A model generated the notes under the pieces. The model ran no database searches. It saw only the letters and a list, made by a program, of their open reading frames with translations, and was not told the DNA's origin. A DNA stretch of 64,000 bases from positions 69,115,349-69,179,348 of the forward strand of contig CM055099.1 of assembly GCA_029204225.1 (NCBI GenBank). The letters run 5' to 3'. Made by a program: the position numbers and the translations under genes. Shown here piece by piece: positions 24,401-40,051 of the stretch (the stretch's first letter is position 1; each line of letters starts with the position of its first letter). The DNA is from Diphasiastrum complanatum. Its lineage: Eukaryota; Streptophyta; Lycopodiopsida; Lycopodiales; Lycopodiaceae.

Positions 24401-25439
24401 TGATAACTAGGTAGATTACTCCTTGAAATTTGGGGCAATGCAAATTGCAATGATCATGAGATGTTTTATATATAATTATTGATTTCCTGCTATTTTCTTA
24501 TTCTAGTTAATGTTGCGCATTTCTAGTCTAAATTCTCTGAGCCTTAAAATCAAAGCTTTGCAATTTGAGAGGCATAGATAAGTAAAATATCTTTGCTATG
24601 TGTCAATGTTTGAAGTATTCTACATGAAGTTTGTCAAAGCAACTTTCATAAAATAGCATTATTTACGAGTTGCATCTCTATCTAGTTTCCTAACTTATGT
24701 TTGAAAGCTAAAGATTTATGGCCGAGTATTGTGATATAATTTTTTTCACCGAGTAAATTTCTTTCTCAATTTTGAGTTGGTCTTCAGAGTTTTGGTTTAT
24801 CTTTCTTGCCACTAGCCAGTTTCAAGATCAGTTCATAACAATTAAAGCAAGTCCTTGATTGTTAAGACTTTGTAGATTCCTTGTCCCTAGCGGCTAGGGG
24901 AATCCTACAAAACCAAGTGGCCACTAATCATTTCCACCATATATGTGGTCAAAGAGGAGAGGCTAGTTACTAGTAGTAGCAAGTCTTGCATCCAAGTTCA
25001 AGTCATTGTTAATTGAAGCCTTTGAAAGATCAAACCAAAACTCATTGGCCAATGGCCACAACACCAAGTCACACTCTAGGTATGAGAAGAAGTTATACCT
25101 ATCATTAATGAGGCCCTTGAATGGTCAAACCAAAAACTAGGGGCCACAATTCCAAAGATTCTGATTCAAGCTCACCAAAAATATAGGACAAAAGCATTCC
25201 TTTATAGTTACAACTTGTCCACCTATTAAATATAAAACAAAGACCCCTCATTAAGATTGAGGGCCCCAAATGGTACTATTTTATGGGGCCCCAATTATTA
25301 TAGTGATTGATGCCCTTATGCAACGCCCCCATGTTTACTTTTAGTTACATCATATGTATAATATATATTTTTTCATTTATTTATTTATAATTTAATATTT
25401 GACGGTACATTTTAATAATATTTTTTATTGGCCGGCCAG
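21417..25439. other. Long gene-free stretch
   Basis: About 4 kb without recognisable genes. A minus-strand frame at 23090-23320 is open for 76 codons with several Cys and aromatic residues, but no domain or splice context supports it. Confidence 0.4.
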
Positions 25440-25696
25440 TAATTTTTCCCGGTGAAGTGACGTCCACAGGTGGTTGTCCGGCAGCGGGATCCGACAGCGA
25501 CGGTGGGGCCTTGGCCCAGGCCCTTTTGCAAGTGATGCTCTCAATTATTAGAGAGAGAAAAGGGGGGGGTGGGGGGTACGGGCGGGTTTTGGGGTATTTG
25601 TTAGGGAGCAGGTGGGTCCATGGAGAAGGCTACACATCTATGCATAATAGGGGCCTATGTGAGTGAGAGAGATGGAGAGAGAGAGGTAACTTGTAA
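25440..25696 (+). other. G-rich patch with G-quadruplex-type runs
   Basis: A GC-rich segment stands out in AT-rich surroundings. It includes GTGAAGTGACGTCC, a CRE-like TGACGTC, and from 25562 a series of G runs (about 8, 6, 3, 3 and 4 G) within 35 bases. It may be a remnant LTR promoter or a decayed gene start. No protein was recognised. Confidence 0.35.
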
Positions 25697-25920
25697 GGCT
25701 TGGTGTTGAGGCTTGAGGACCCTCCTTGGCATTGCTCGGTTTGCGGCTTGAGGACCGTCATAAAAACTATAGATGAATTGGCAATGGCTTGGTGTTGAGG
25801 CTTGAGGACTATCATAAAAACTATGTATTAATTGACAATGGCTTGAGGACCGTATAAAAAACTAAGGCTCGATGTTGAGATTTGAGGATCATCATAAAAA
25901 CTAAGGAAGAATTGGCAAAG
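25697..25920 (+). repeat. Degenerate tandem repeat, about 4 units
   Basis: Variants of GGCTTGGTGTTGAGGCTTGAGG, then CGTCATAAAAACTA and then GAATTGGCAA, recur near 25697, 25744, 25785, 25840 and 25865. Some units lack the first half, so the unit varies from about 40 to 90 bp. Confidence 0.65.
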
Positions 25921-26192
25921 TCCAACACACATGATGTTGATTTCAAATTTTATTTGGCTGCTCTTTGGATAGTTGGTGATGCTTACTTGTCATTAAAGGC
26001 TCATGTTCTCATCCTTTAGTGTCATTTATCTTGCCCTTTGGGCCATAACTATATATAATTGCACCTTTTGTCCATTGTGCTGGTTTTGAGACATAAATGT
26101 ATACTAAATTAGCTATCAATCACAGAGCTTAGCAAGTTTTAGAAGGAGAAACCACACACAAAACTCTAAAATTATTATTAGCATAATGAACC

Positions 26193-26347
<155 letters not shown>

Positions 26348-26672
26348 TTGTAAAAAGTTGCAAAAAGTTTGTAAATAGTATGAAATAAAAACTATTATTT
26401 ATACTTCTTACTTTAAAATCCTTAATTCGCAGTTTTTTACATCAAATTGCGACATGGATAACAACTGAGAATAAGTGTAGACACCTATAGTTCCTACAAA
26501 TAATTTCCTTGTTCTAACACGGTTGTTGTTGTGGATGGATGCAGGTGAGCTTATTCTCCTCAATCTGTTGTATAAACTTGTTAAGTTAAGGAGGATTACT
26601 ATACGAAAACATTACGAACTGATTTATTTATGTAATGTTAAGTTGCGAATTTTGTTTAGCTTTGCTAGGTTT

Positions 26673-26673
<1 letters not shown>

Positions 26674-26714
<41 letters not shown>
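26674..26714 (+). repeat. (AC)20 microsatellite
   Basis: Perfect AC run about 330 bp after the larger AC array. Confidence 0.95.
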
Positions 26715-26716
<2 letters not shown>

Positions 26717-29700
26717 CTAATTTGTTTGGGGACATCATAGCATCGTGCATTAGTCCATGTTATGAAATGAATGTCCTAAGTCACTCTATCTATGTGTCAT
26801 TAATGTGGCACTCATACTAGCCAGATAAATAGATAAATGAAAACTACTAATTACATCAATACGTGTCCATCAGAAAATAAACAAGGCTTATAATACATCT
26901 AACATTTTTTCTTGCTACAATTTCAAGGTAAGAGCTCTACTTGGGCATACTTACAAACATAGCCCCCCCTTAATGTTTGAGACACACATAATGAAACACT
27001 TAAGGAAAATATAACGAGTAGTTGAATCTCTCTTCAATGTGTGCCTAATCCAAGCATCTTGGCATTATTCTTCACCTTCAACATATCTATGTCTTTCCAT
27101 AGTGTATTGTTGCATAACAATAGGTCATCCTCAACTACATAGTCTTCATGAGTATTTGAACTATTTCCAAAATTGAAGTCTCCACTTTGTAATTATTTTG
27201 TTCAACATGTTCTTGCTTGAGTGGTACATAGTCAGAGTCACAAAAAGATCAAAATCGTAATATAACCGAATGTCATCACTAGTAGAATGTTACTTGCCCA
27301 AAAGTATCATATTCACTTTTCTTACTCTCAACTTGTTATCATAGTGCTTCTATAATAAGGCCTTTTTAGTGCATCTTTTGTTTATCAAACAATGTCTTCT
27401 ATGTCAGCACACTCTTACATTATATAATATGCATGCATACACTTTTATGGCACAAAATCTTCTTCTATGGAATAACTTTTAAGCACAAATTACTATTTTT
27501 TTTCAAATGATGTTCTCTATTCAAGTATTGACTTGTTGTATTGTCTTGCAATCTTGCTTTCTCTTAACCATTTTACATGTGTTATACTCATCAAACATGA
27601 TATGTATGCTTGATAGTGTAGGTTATCTCTACATCTTATAATCTATTAGCTTTTTGCTTTTTGTTGTCATCCTTAAACATAGCCTAGTATCTACTTATAC
27701 TATGCTTGAACTCATGACTTGACATTGTTTTGTATTGGGGTATATAATGATGTTTCACTTAAAGATATAGAGTTGCTTGAGCTAGAGAGACAATAAGAAA
27801 AGACCTAGTACCTCAGATACTATATTTGGACTCATGACTTGACACGTTTTATGGGGTATATGATTATGTGGCACTTAAGGTATATAGTTTTTTGAGGAAG
27901 ACATGCTACAAGGAAAGACTCGTTAATTATGGTATTTAGGAATGTTACTCCCCACTAATTACATGTTTTTAACAAGACATAAGGGTGCAATTAAGCTTAA
28001 TCAAGCACATTGATTGAGCAATGACTACATCACTTACATCTTAGAGTATACAAAAGACAGGCAGTGTTCCCTTGACAAGAGCTTTTATTAGCATCATCAA
28101 ATTTTCACTAGATTAACTAGTCAAGGTAGGTATGAGATGCTTCCAATCAAAATCGGTGGTGTCAATACCTAGACCTGACAAGTATTTTTCATAGAGAATT
28201 GGTTGCTATTGAGAACTATGAATATAGGTTTTTCTAATACTCATCTATAATACCACATAGCTACTCAGCATCACATTTGTTAGATAACCCATCCAGATCT
28301 TAGAATACTTTTTCAGGTGTTTTCAACTTTGGGAAATTATCAAGCACATCAAAGTCCATTTTTTCATGATATGTGAGCACCCAATCTATTCACCTTCTCA
28401 TTTTTGAGTACTTACATGTGTTGTCCACCTTTTATTATGTTATTGATGTTAGATAGTCTGACATTATAGTGACTTATGAAGAGCCCCTTCACATTTTCCT
28501 CCTTTCACTATAATTATATAGTTGACTTAGTTTGCAAACTCTCTTCAATGACTAAAAATTGGAACTTACACAATTCAATTAACAAGAATGCAAATTGCTG
28601 CTCATAACAAGCTTCATCGTTCGAATGGCTTCAAATAGCGGCATAGCTTCTAAAGGAGGATTAACATTACTAAGATGAAAACATGGTGGATAAAATTGGC
28701 CAAGAAATGATATGATTAGTATGAAAACTCTCAAAGTTTGATTCACACTTTAGCCAAGATGGATATTGACAATTTTAGGAGAAGATCATGGTGGAGAAAG
28801 AAACGTCAAGAAATGGTATGATTTTATTAGTATGAAAAACTCTAAATGTTTGCTTCACACTTTTGGCTAAAGCTATGAGTTGAGAAATATCAAAACCTAT
28901 CATAGTTCATAAGATTGTTGGAATCAAAATAGATATTTCTCATTGAAAAAAAAGAAGAAGGTATACAATGTTCATAAACTTGATGGTTTTCAAGGTAGTA
29001 ATGCATTCATAAAACAAGAGATTATGTAGCAATTTTTACCATTAATGAACAAAGTTATGTACAACACTTAAAGAAACAACCTTGATGCAATGTCTTCACT
29101 TGTGTACAATTGTATATAGTAAATTGTGGGGTCTCTAATGAATTACTAATTTAAATTTTACATCATTATCGAATCTAATGTAGGTCCTCAAGATTCCTAC
29201 AACTATTATTCTAGTTGCAAGAATGTTACCCTCATGAGAAGCAAGAATATGTTTTTAAAGATGAAGATTCCACGATAGTTACAATATTAATTTTGTAGAT
29301 TTTAGGAGATTTTGTTGTAAGATGGAAATTCATAATATTGTTAACAATACTAATCATGTGATAAAGTTTCCATCAAGAAGCTTATCTAATGTTTATGATT
29401 ACTTTCCAAGAAGTGTCATTATCATTCTCTAACTCAATAAGGTCATGTTTTGTACATAAATAGTGTATTCAATTTAGGTCGGTTATCGAGTAGAGCTTTG
29501 CTTATGAAGAATATAATGTCACTATTGCACCTCTTTAATTTGGGATGTTAAATATTGATGCTAAATGAATTTACCATTTCATGTTTAGATGACTTCTTAT
29601 TCAATGAAGGACAAACTCAAATCGAAACTCGAAGAATTGCTTGAAGCAATGACTTTTCATATATTTGAATTATAAGGTTCATAAAGTGATGTTGCTCCAA

Positions 29701-30730
29701 GTTCAATAAGAAGAAAACCTTTCCTTTAGAAAATTCAGGCGTCATAGTTCCTATTCCAACATTCCTATTCAGATTAGATCCAACCAATATCCAAGGAGTT
29801 GCATTAATGTTTTTGCAGCCCAATGGAAGGGGTTCTTGTAGACACTTATATCTTTTGAGCCACCAAACATCACGACAATGCTAGAGCTCACATATTCCAT
29901 CTTCACTAGACTTGATGATGTTGTAGTCCCTTCAAAAATTGTGGTCCTTTTAGGTGGACAAGGTATTGAATTCATTTTAATAATCTATGTTTCTCCTCGT
30001 GATGTGGTTGTCTATTCTATGGGTAAACTCTCTTTGCAAATGACATGAAAAGATTTATAAACATGCAAAGAAAAATTTAAATGCCCATACATCTAATATT
30101 AGAGCATTGGGTAGAGATGTTTGTCTCAATGTGGGATTCCACTTAATATCAAGGTGATTATTTTTTTGGGTTTCTACTTCCTTAGACAAGATTTCATTTT
30201 TGTCTCCTAGTTCATGGATGCTATTTTTCATTGATGATATTGTACCATCTCAAATATCCCATTTGGGCGTGTTTTCCTTTTTCTCCCTCCAAAATATATT
30301 GCCCCATCAATGACCATCGCTCTTATATGGACCAAGTCCTCCACATTTTTGTTGATATGGAACATCATACCTCAACTCATTTAGAGCCTATATTTTTCTA
30401 AAGCATTTCAGGAAAGTGTTTGAAGAGATTTTCACCAGTATATGTTTTAAGATGTACTACTACCAATGATTCTTTTCCTCTACAATAGTAGTTTCACACA
30501 TTTACTCAAAAGAATATGAACATTCATAAGAACAATATAGAAAGCAAGAGAACACACCACTACCATTAGTAGCCCTAAACTTTTACACTCATTTATTAGC
30601 TCAAAATTGATTAAGTACAGGAAAAAGACACTAAATTAAGGTTCAAGACAACTTCTAAGAGGTCATCAACTATGTCACTTGTATAGGAAATAAGAACATA
30701 GGACTCATTACTTTTTGTAATACTTCCCCT
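26715..30730. other. Long gene-free stretch
   Basis: No supported gene in about 4 kb. On the minus strand an AAGGGGGGGCTATG word at 26961-26974 resembles a polypurine tract before an LTR. No coding sequence confirms an element there. Confidence 0.35.
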
Positions 30731-31260
30731 TAAGGATAAGCTTACTCTCAAATACATTCATGATGGATCTAAAATATTCAAACTTAGCCTTGTTGAGAGG
30801 CTTTTTCATCATGTCAACAACCTCTTTTGAGTACACTTTTCTCTAACAAAATGGTAATCTGTCTCAATATGCTAAGTTTGAGCATTAAAATTTTTTTAAG
30901 ATCCTTGAACAAGCATCTCATTTGCAAAAAGAAAAGTTGATGTACCAAGCAAAAATACATATTAAAAAACCAAATCTTTGTCCTCCACCTTACTTGCTCA
31001 ACCAATGTCATAGTAACCATGAAGAACAAAACTACTAAAAGATGAGTATTCAAGTCCATAATTGCATGTACCCTCAAGGTATCTCAAGTAGCTCCCTAGT
31101 GAGATTCTTTGGAACTTGACATACCATTTGCATAAGTTATATTAGATAATGATAGGCAAATAGATAAGAGACCGAATCAATATATACCAAAAAACATCTC
31201 ATCACCAACATTCTTGGTTAGCACAATAGTCGGGTCCCTTTTTACATTTGGCCCAATTAG
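30731..31260 (-). pseudogene. Copia RT end and RNase H remnant
   Basis: Minus-strand reading gives a RSLIYLP block (RT end), RYLEGTCNYGLEY, LHGYYDIG, KVEDKD and HIETDYHFVREKC. These are the ordered blocks of the Copia RT end and RNase H, with several stops and an internal gap where the SSKKQ region should be. It ends near a TAAGGGGAAG purine tract at about 30729. No LTR start was defined beyond it. Confidence 0.65.
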
Positions 31261-32340
31261 GATCTATTTTACCATTACTTCTCATGCCTTTGGATTGTGA
31301 GTACATTGCACCATTTAATGGTGTCTAACTTTATAGCATTAGTAGTTCTCAATACTTATGGACCTTCATTTGATAGCTCGTTCCCATTAGGTATAATTTA
31401 TGAAACTATTGTTGTTGTTCTTCTGTCGACTCTCTCAATAGTTCTGGGGTTGTAATTTTGCATTCAAATATTCCCATATGACTAGTAACAACTGAAAATC
31501 CGTTAGAAGACTTTTGTGAAAATTTGATGACATGCCCCCCATATGAGTTTTGTGACAATCCTTTGGCACCTATGTAGTAATTGTGTTGGTGAATGTGTGA
31601 ATTCGTGGCGATGTGAACCTTGAGGTACCATTGTTCGAAGAGGGAATGAGAAAAAAAGAGGTGTCATGAAAGATTGGGAGAAGAAAAATGACATTTAAAA
31701 AATTGGAAGAAAAGATAGCACTGAATTCTTAAATTGGAGGGGGGAAGTAATGAACAAGTTGTGGATAACATAAGATAACTGTTTAGAAATTAAATATATA
31801 AATAAATAAATATAATAATAAATAGAAAAGATAAGAACGCTGAAAATGGAAAAATAAAAATGAGCTTCTTTTTTATGTTTTTAAATGATTTTTTTAAAAA
31901 TATTTTCATGTTTATTTATTTTTTTTGTTTTTTTGAACGTGGACAAGCTAAACTTGACAAGCACACTATTGCATTGTGAGACAGGAGATTTGAGTTCTGG
32001 CTTGTTGAATTTCCATATCCCAGGTAGCTTCCTTGGCATTGAACTTTTCATGTTGCCTAGTTGTAGCAACTTTGGCTTGTCTGGCTTCACTTTCCAATTT
32101 ATAAATCCAATTCTTGAAGATCGTTTGGTTGTGAGCATAGATTCGTGCTCAATCTCCTGAGGTGGTGGGATTTCAGCAATAGATATTGCCTATCGGCATG
32201 ATAACTTTGGCATGCTTTAGTCTCTTTGTCTAGTGTGGGTTGAAGTGTTCCCGCTAGTCGTTGATTTGTTCAATTAGTGGCTTCTGCTAGGCTGGAGCTA
32301 GATTTGTAAGGTTTGTACCTATGTTTGGCTCTCATATTCA
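31261..32340. other. Spacer without recognised gene
   Basis: Short frames with low-complexity K/F/I content; no domain seen. Confidence 0.35.
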
Positions 32341-32352
32341 TACATACATGTA

Positions 32353-33304
<952 letters not shown>

Positions 33305-33559
33305 GCATCTATGGCGACAATCAAGCTTCTCAAAAAACTGCTACAAATCCTATCTTCCATGCTAGAACAAAGCATATTGAGATAGCTCATCACTTTGTGA
33401 GGGAGAAGGTGCAATCCAAGGAGGTACAACTTCACCATGTGCCATCATCCGAGTGCATAGCTGATATCTTAGTCAAACCTTTGGCTAAAGATCCATTTTT
33501 CAAGTTAAGAAGTGCTTTTGGAATTGCAGATAGATGTACATTAGACTTACCAAGTTAGA
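33305..33559 (+). pseudogene. Copia RNase H C-terminal fragment
   Basis: The frame reads YGDNQASQKTATNP, FHARTKHIEIAHHFVREKV, then a PSSECIADILVKPL block and a KLRSAFGIAD end with a natural-looking stop at 33559. This is the last third of Copia RNase H. Upstream of YGDNQAS the similarity stops abruptly, so the fragment is 5'-truncated. Confidence 0.8.
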
Positions 33560-33572
33560 AGTGAGAAGGAGT

Positions 33573-34000
33573 GTTGAAATTGTCACTTATAGCTTGATAT
33601 ATTTGGTCAATCATGAGATCTATGTTCATGATAGGATCTCACATATGTGGAGCCTATTCCCACATGTGAAAGGATGTACAAAATGTACTTGATAATAATT
33701 AGATTCATTTTGGTTCAATCTACACAAGTGTGAATATGATTTGTGACTAGAATATAAGAAAAAGTCACTTTGACCAATTTCCTCTCTGGTCACAATCCGT
33801 ACAGTGATTGTTTTCCACATGTGTGAGCCCGCCCTTAATGATTTTTGATCTTTACACTAGTTGATCTTGCTAAATAGTTCATGATCTACGTGTAGATCAA
33901 GATCTAGTCAATAGAATTTGTTAGATCCATTGATCTGGAAATCAGCAACTCTTGTAGATTGATTAAGTACAATTAATCATTGTCCTTTTATTGAAATCGA
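33573..34000 (+). mobile_element. Copia 3' LTR start (end uncertain)
   Basis: The RNase H stop is followed by GTGAGAAGGAG (purine tract) and TGTTGAAATTGTCACTTATAG. The downstream segment is noncoding and rich in short inverted words such as ACATGTGTGA. Its end was not determined because a minus-strand gag fragment starts by 34022. Confidence 0.5.
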
Positions 34001-34021
34001 CACTCCCCTTGCTCCATATGG

Positions 34022-34261
34022 GCACTATTCAACTTTGACTTCAAAAACATTATTCTTGATGGATTTGAAGTCTCGAACTGAACTGAACTGCTCTTTCAGT
34101 ACATCCCATCCTTGTCTTGGTGTAACGACATGACTAATGTGGGCAATGATGTGATCCTTCACTGATAAGTTGTTGAAGGTCAACGCCCTCCTCATCTTCT
34201 TGTCAAACACTTTGATGTCCGCTTCATTTTGGAGGTCTTCTCTCATAACCTGTGACGACAT
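34022..34261 (-). pseudogene. Copia gag fragment
   Basis: Minus-strand frame with VFDKKMRRALTFNNLSVKDH, IIAHIS, TPRQGWDVLKEQF and a following VRDFKSIKN. It is clearly related to the gag at 5400-5600 (KDHVIAHIS, AWDALR). It lies convergent with the plus-strand RNase H/LTR just to its left. Confidence 0.75.
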
Positions 34262-35120
34262 CTCACAACTCCTTCTCTATCAAAATGTTATCCATTAAAT
34301 ATTATTCATTTTGAGCTTCCACATTGCATAGTTAAAAATCACATCCAATTTGTTATTTTCACTCAAAATACACTCTCTCATCTTTGCCATCTCCAAAATG
34401 CTTAAAATTGTACCTATAGGCTAAAAGAGATATGCCAAAGCCAACTACAGTGTCAAAATTCAAAATTAAAGACCTGCAATCTTTTGCTTACCCTGCAGGC
34501 CACCCACCACTTTGCCACAAAATTGAAAGCCAAGTTACTTCGCCTTCCAAAATGTGTCTCGCCACGAATTTCCAACTTCGTGCCCTATAAAGTGGTGAAA
34601 TCACTTTTGGTGTTCTCTAAGAACTTTCTCTATGGCAATCACTCTATTTTGGCATACCGTGCTTGTAGGTACAGTTTGGGTGCCCTTAAAAGTCCGTAGC
34701 CCTTCAGTTGGCTCAAAACGGACTTAAAACAAGTAAAATAGGCCCTTTTTTAGTTTTTGAACTATTTTTTCTTGGTGAAAAAATTTCCCTCTTCGCAAAT
34801 TTCACACCCTTGGGTCTCTTTCAAGGTGAAAATTTTAAATGAAGTTGAAGGTTATTATGCCTTTCAAAGCACTTTGGGTCCCTTCAATCAAATTTAGACC
34901 GTTGATTCGAAAGCCCTCCATCCTGGCCACCCAAGCCTCATGTGGTCTTAGTCGTTAGCTTGATTTGATCATGATCCAATGATATGGATCAATTTTGTGT
35001 GCAAAGCAACTGTCCACAAGCCACTATGCACTCCGGAAAGATATCATGTGGTCAATGACCATCAACGTCGATTCCCCGGCCGGAGGAGCTTAGTTACCTG
35101 CTCCCAACACAGATTTGATT
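34262..35120. other. Spacer without recognised gene
   Basis: No protein domain recognised. The segment may be internal sequence of the Gypsy element that continues at 35125. Confidence 0.3.
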
Positions 35121-35124
35121 GAGA

Positions 35125-35340
35125 ACACAAATTACATGCTGCTCTGTGGGCATTCAAGACAACATATATGGGAAGCACTAATCAGACGACATTTCAACTA
35201 GTTTAAGGTCAAGATGTCATGATGTCAGTAGAGTTTTTGGTGCCATCATTGAGGGTTGCCACCACACCGCGCCTTGATGAGTCCAAATCTCTACAATTGT
35301 GCCATGAAGCTCTACATAAACTTTGCGAGACACTCCTATT
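35125..35340 (+). pseudogene. Gypsy integrase fragment (Athila/Tat-like)
   Basis: The plus-strand frame reads HKLHAALWAFKTTYMGSTNQ, then TTFQLV, a stop, GQDVMMSVEFLVPSLRVAT and DESKSLQLCHEAL. It aligns with 14395-14660 on the minus strand (HKLHAALWAS, NHMAFQLVYDQ, VEFIPSLRFAT). One in-frame stop is visible. It lies about 850 bp upstream of the family C ORF and LTR, in the same orientation, as expected for one element. Confidence 0.75.
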
Positions 35341-35471
35341 GGTTGTACATGCATTGTGAACCGAGAAAGCATGTCATAAAGCATTGTGAACTAAGAAAGC
35401 ATGTCGTAAAGCATTGCGAGACACTCCCATTAGTTGTATATGCATTGTGAACTGAGAAAGCATGTCGTAAA
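35325..35471 (+). repeat. Short tandem repeat, 30-bp unit inside a 90-bp duplication
   Basis: GCATTGTGAACYGAGAAAGC followed by ATGTCRTAAA occurs at 35351, 35381 and 35442. The linker GCGAGACACTCC occurs at 35325 and 35415, a 90-bp period. It starts at the end of the integrase fragment, so it grew from retroelement sequence. Confidence 0.75.
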
Positions 35472-35861
35472 GCATGGCATGGGCACTTGGCTCTCCTCTC
35501 GTGCGACTAGAATATTATATGTCTCTGCTATGGTGGTAGTCGCGCACTCTCCAATTGATTTTGACTTGATCAAACTCATTTCTTGATGGTGTGGAGGCCC
35601 AGACTAGGGTTGCCCTACTGCTTCTATATTTATACGGGAAATTTCGTGGAGAATCGTGACTTTAGCACAACTTAGAAAAAGACAAATTTTCACTTTTCAC
35701 TACATCTGCTAGGTTATCTGATAACAGCCAATTCATTAACATAAACCTCCAAGTTTCTCCATGGCCAACTAATGGCATAAAATAGCTTCCAGTCTTTACG
35801 GTGTCCAAAATGGAGCACAGATAGTGAAGATTTTTCCAATTATGTGAAAAAGTCGTAACCC

Positions 35862-36424
35862 ATGTCCAATTTATTCAAGAAATTAATCACAACATTTTCA
35901 GTTTTCAACCATTTTTTACTCCGTCTGATGCTATATATACACAGGCTGAAGATCCCAATATTGAGCTTGCCAAGCTTCTGTATGTCTGAAACAATATCAA
36001 AGGGAACGAGATCGCATGCACAGGCATCGCAACCTGCATGGCAACAATATATTTTTGGGAAAACCCCATCGGCCATCAGGGCGTATGTGTCCAGTCCGCG
36101 GGCATTGCGGATCAATCCCCACTATGTTCTCATTCCACGACGATGCAAATGGACGGTCCCTACTAAATGGGACGATTTTTTGCCACCATTCTTTTTTTAT
36201 CCAAATCAAAAACTGGTGTCAGACAAGCTAGATGACCAGCTTCGAGTGGCAAGAGCACATTATAGAATGGCTATTTCAAACATGGATCATCCAATTTTGG
36301 TTGGAGGGCGTCCATAAGTGTTTTTCCCACCCAAGAACGAGCAGAGCTTTGAGGGCATGGAGTTTATGGAGCAAGTCACCGGTTTTCTAATTAGGTGTCG
36401 TCGAGAAACACACGGCCCATACTA
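35862..36424 (+). pseudogene. ORF next to a family C LTR, unknown product (copy 2)
   Basis: A plus-strand frame (to 36317) reads LPPFFFYPNQKLVSDKLDDQ, then a basic RVARAHYRM block. After a frame break it continues at about 36350 with EFMEQVTGFLIRCRRE and a stop. It matches the minus-strand ORF at 121-411. Downstream come GGACCGGCACTACTTCA, the purine-rich GTCGGGGGCC and the LTR start. Its position between integrase and the 3' LTR is where some plant Gypsy elements carry an extra ORF. The sequence does not resemble the env-like or extra RNase H proteins I know. Function unknown. Confidence 0.5.
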
Positions 36425-36468
36425 GCGCCATAGTGCCGAAGGACCGGCACTACTTCAAGTCGGGGGCC

Positions 36469-37228
36469 CTGTTGAGGGTATTTCCTGTAAATAAATAAAA
36501 TTAGCCAATAAATAGAAAATAAGTGAGAGCTGTGGCATCTTGCATGTGTAAGCCCATAGCCCAATGAGCACTTCTAAAATATTGTATTTTTAATAAACTA
36601 AACTTGGGCCGCGTAAATAAAATAATGTAAAAAGACCCAAAGTCTAAGTTAATAAAGTTTTGCTTAAGTTTTAAGTAAGAGTCAAAGTCAAAATGGTGGT
36701 AGGTGGGGTGTGCTTACTTGTGCATCTTAGATTGAAATGTGTTTCTTTTGAAGGATTAGGATTTCAATCCTGCCTTCCTTGAAGTAGCCAATAGAAACAA
36801 AGGGGCAAAGGCCTCCCCAAGAATAAAAAGGCACCTCTTGTACCTCATTTTACATGCTTAATAGAGATGAAGAGACTTCCATTTTGGTGAATCAAGCATC
36901 CTCATGTGCTCTTGCTCTTTATGCTAATGCTTTTGGTGAATGCTTTTCATTTCTTAAGCTTTTGCAATGTTCTTAATTTGGTGTTCTTAATGCTCTTCCA
37001 TTAGATTAGAACAAGAGTGCATGAGCTAACCTCCATCACCCTTTCTTTCTCTCTCTCTTCCTTAAATTTTTATGATGGCAATGTGTGGTTAGAGTTAGCT
37101 TGGGGTTTAGTGTTAGTTTTTAGTGTTAAAAAGCAACTAGTATAAGCAACTAACCATAGTTAGAGTTTTGTCCTAGTGGAACTAACCCTTTTGATAGGTG
37201 GAGGGTGGCTCACGCTATACTATGGCCC
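36469..37228 (+). mobile_element. Family C LTR, about 760 bp (candidate)
   Basis: It starts TGTTGAGGGTATTTCC just after a G-rich tract and may end at GGCCCAACA (37220-37228), giving TGTTG/CAACA termini. The start matches the LTR-like sequences at the window's left edge and at 61151 on the minus strand. A TATA-like AATAAAAAGG near 36824 could be its promoter. The far end has no second copy here to confirm it. Confidence 0.55.
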
Positions 37229-39277
<2,049 letters not shown>

Positions 39278-39680
39278 TTTATTTATTTGATGTCTTTTTA
39301 TTTGTTACTTAGGCAAATATTTTGTTTGATTTATTTTTTACTTCTCAAGTATCATCACTTTTTTACCTTAAAATGACTAACTTATACTTTATAAGCTAAC
39401 TTCATACACCCTTCCAAGAGTTCAAAGTGAGATTTCCTAAAATGAATTCATAGAAAGCAAACTCAAATTAGGAATTGTGTTGCAAACTTGAACTCCAGGC
39501 AACTATGTCAACAAAGCTTGGGTCATACCATCCAAGAATGGGAAATTAACTGACTTTTGCACAAAACTTCAAAGACTTACCTATTTTTTTATGACAAGAA
39601 GATTTGAAATCATCATGCCAAGGACACGTCATAGAAGAAAAATATGAGCGGTTCTTGTATCTACTTGTACTGTCACTCAC

Positions 39681-39821
<141 letters not shown>

Positions 39822-40051
39822 AGAAAAAGTAGGGAACTCTTAAGTTTGCATGAGCTCAAAAGTATTCTTGAATATTGAGAGGTTTCTCGACCGTTGTCCA
39901 AAAAGCTTGAGGAGTGAATATTTTTAGTGGATGTGTCATTAAACCACATCTTCAAATAGTTGGTTGTTTTTCATTATCTACCTCTAAAGAAGAATGACAA
40001 GGTTCAATGCGTAAAGTGAATGGATTTGAGACATGAATGTCTTCAACATTG

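Noticed and set aside
29617-29975. Minus-strand frames with PWILVGSNLN, vaguely like a LINE endonuclease GDFN block
   Set aside because: Only one weak motif, no catalytic residues or order; left unannotated.
31881-32160. Overlapping ORFs on both strands of about 85-91 codons
   Set aside because: Low-complexity ends and no recognisable domain; cannot be supported.
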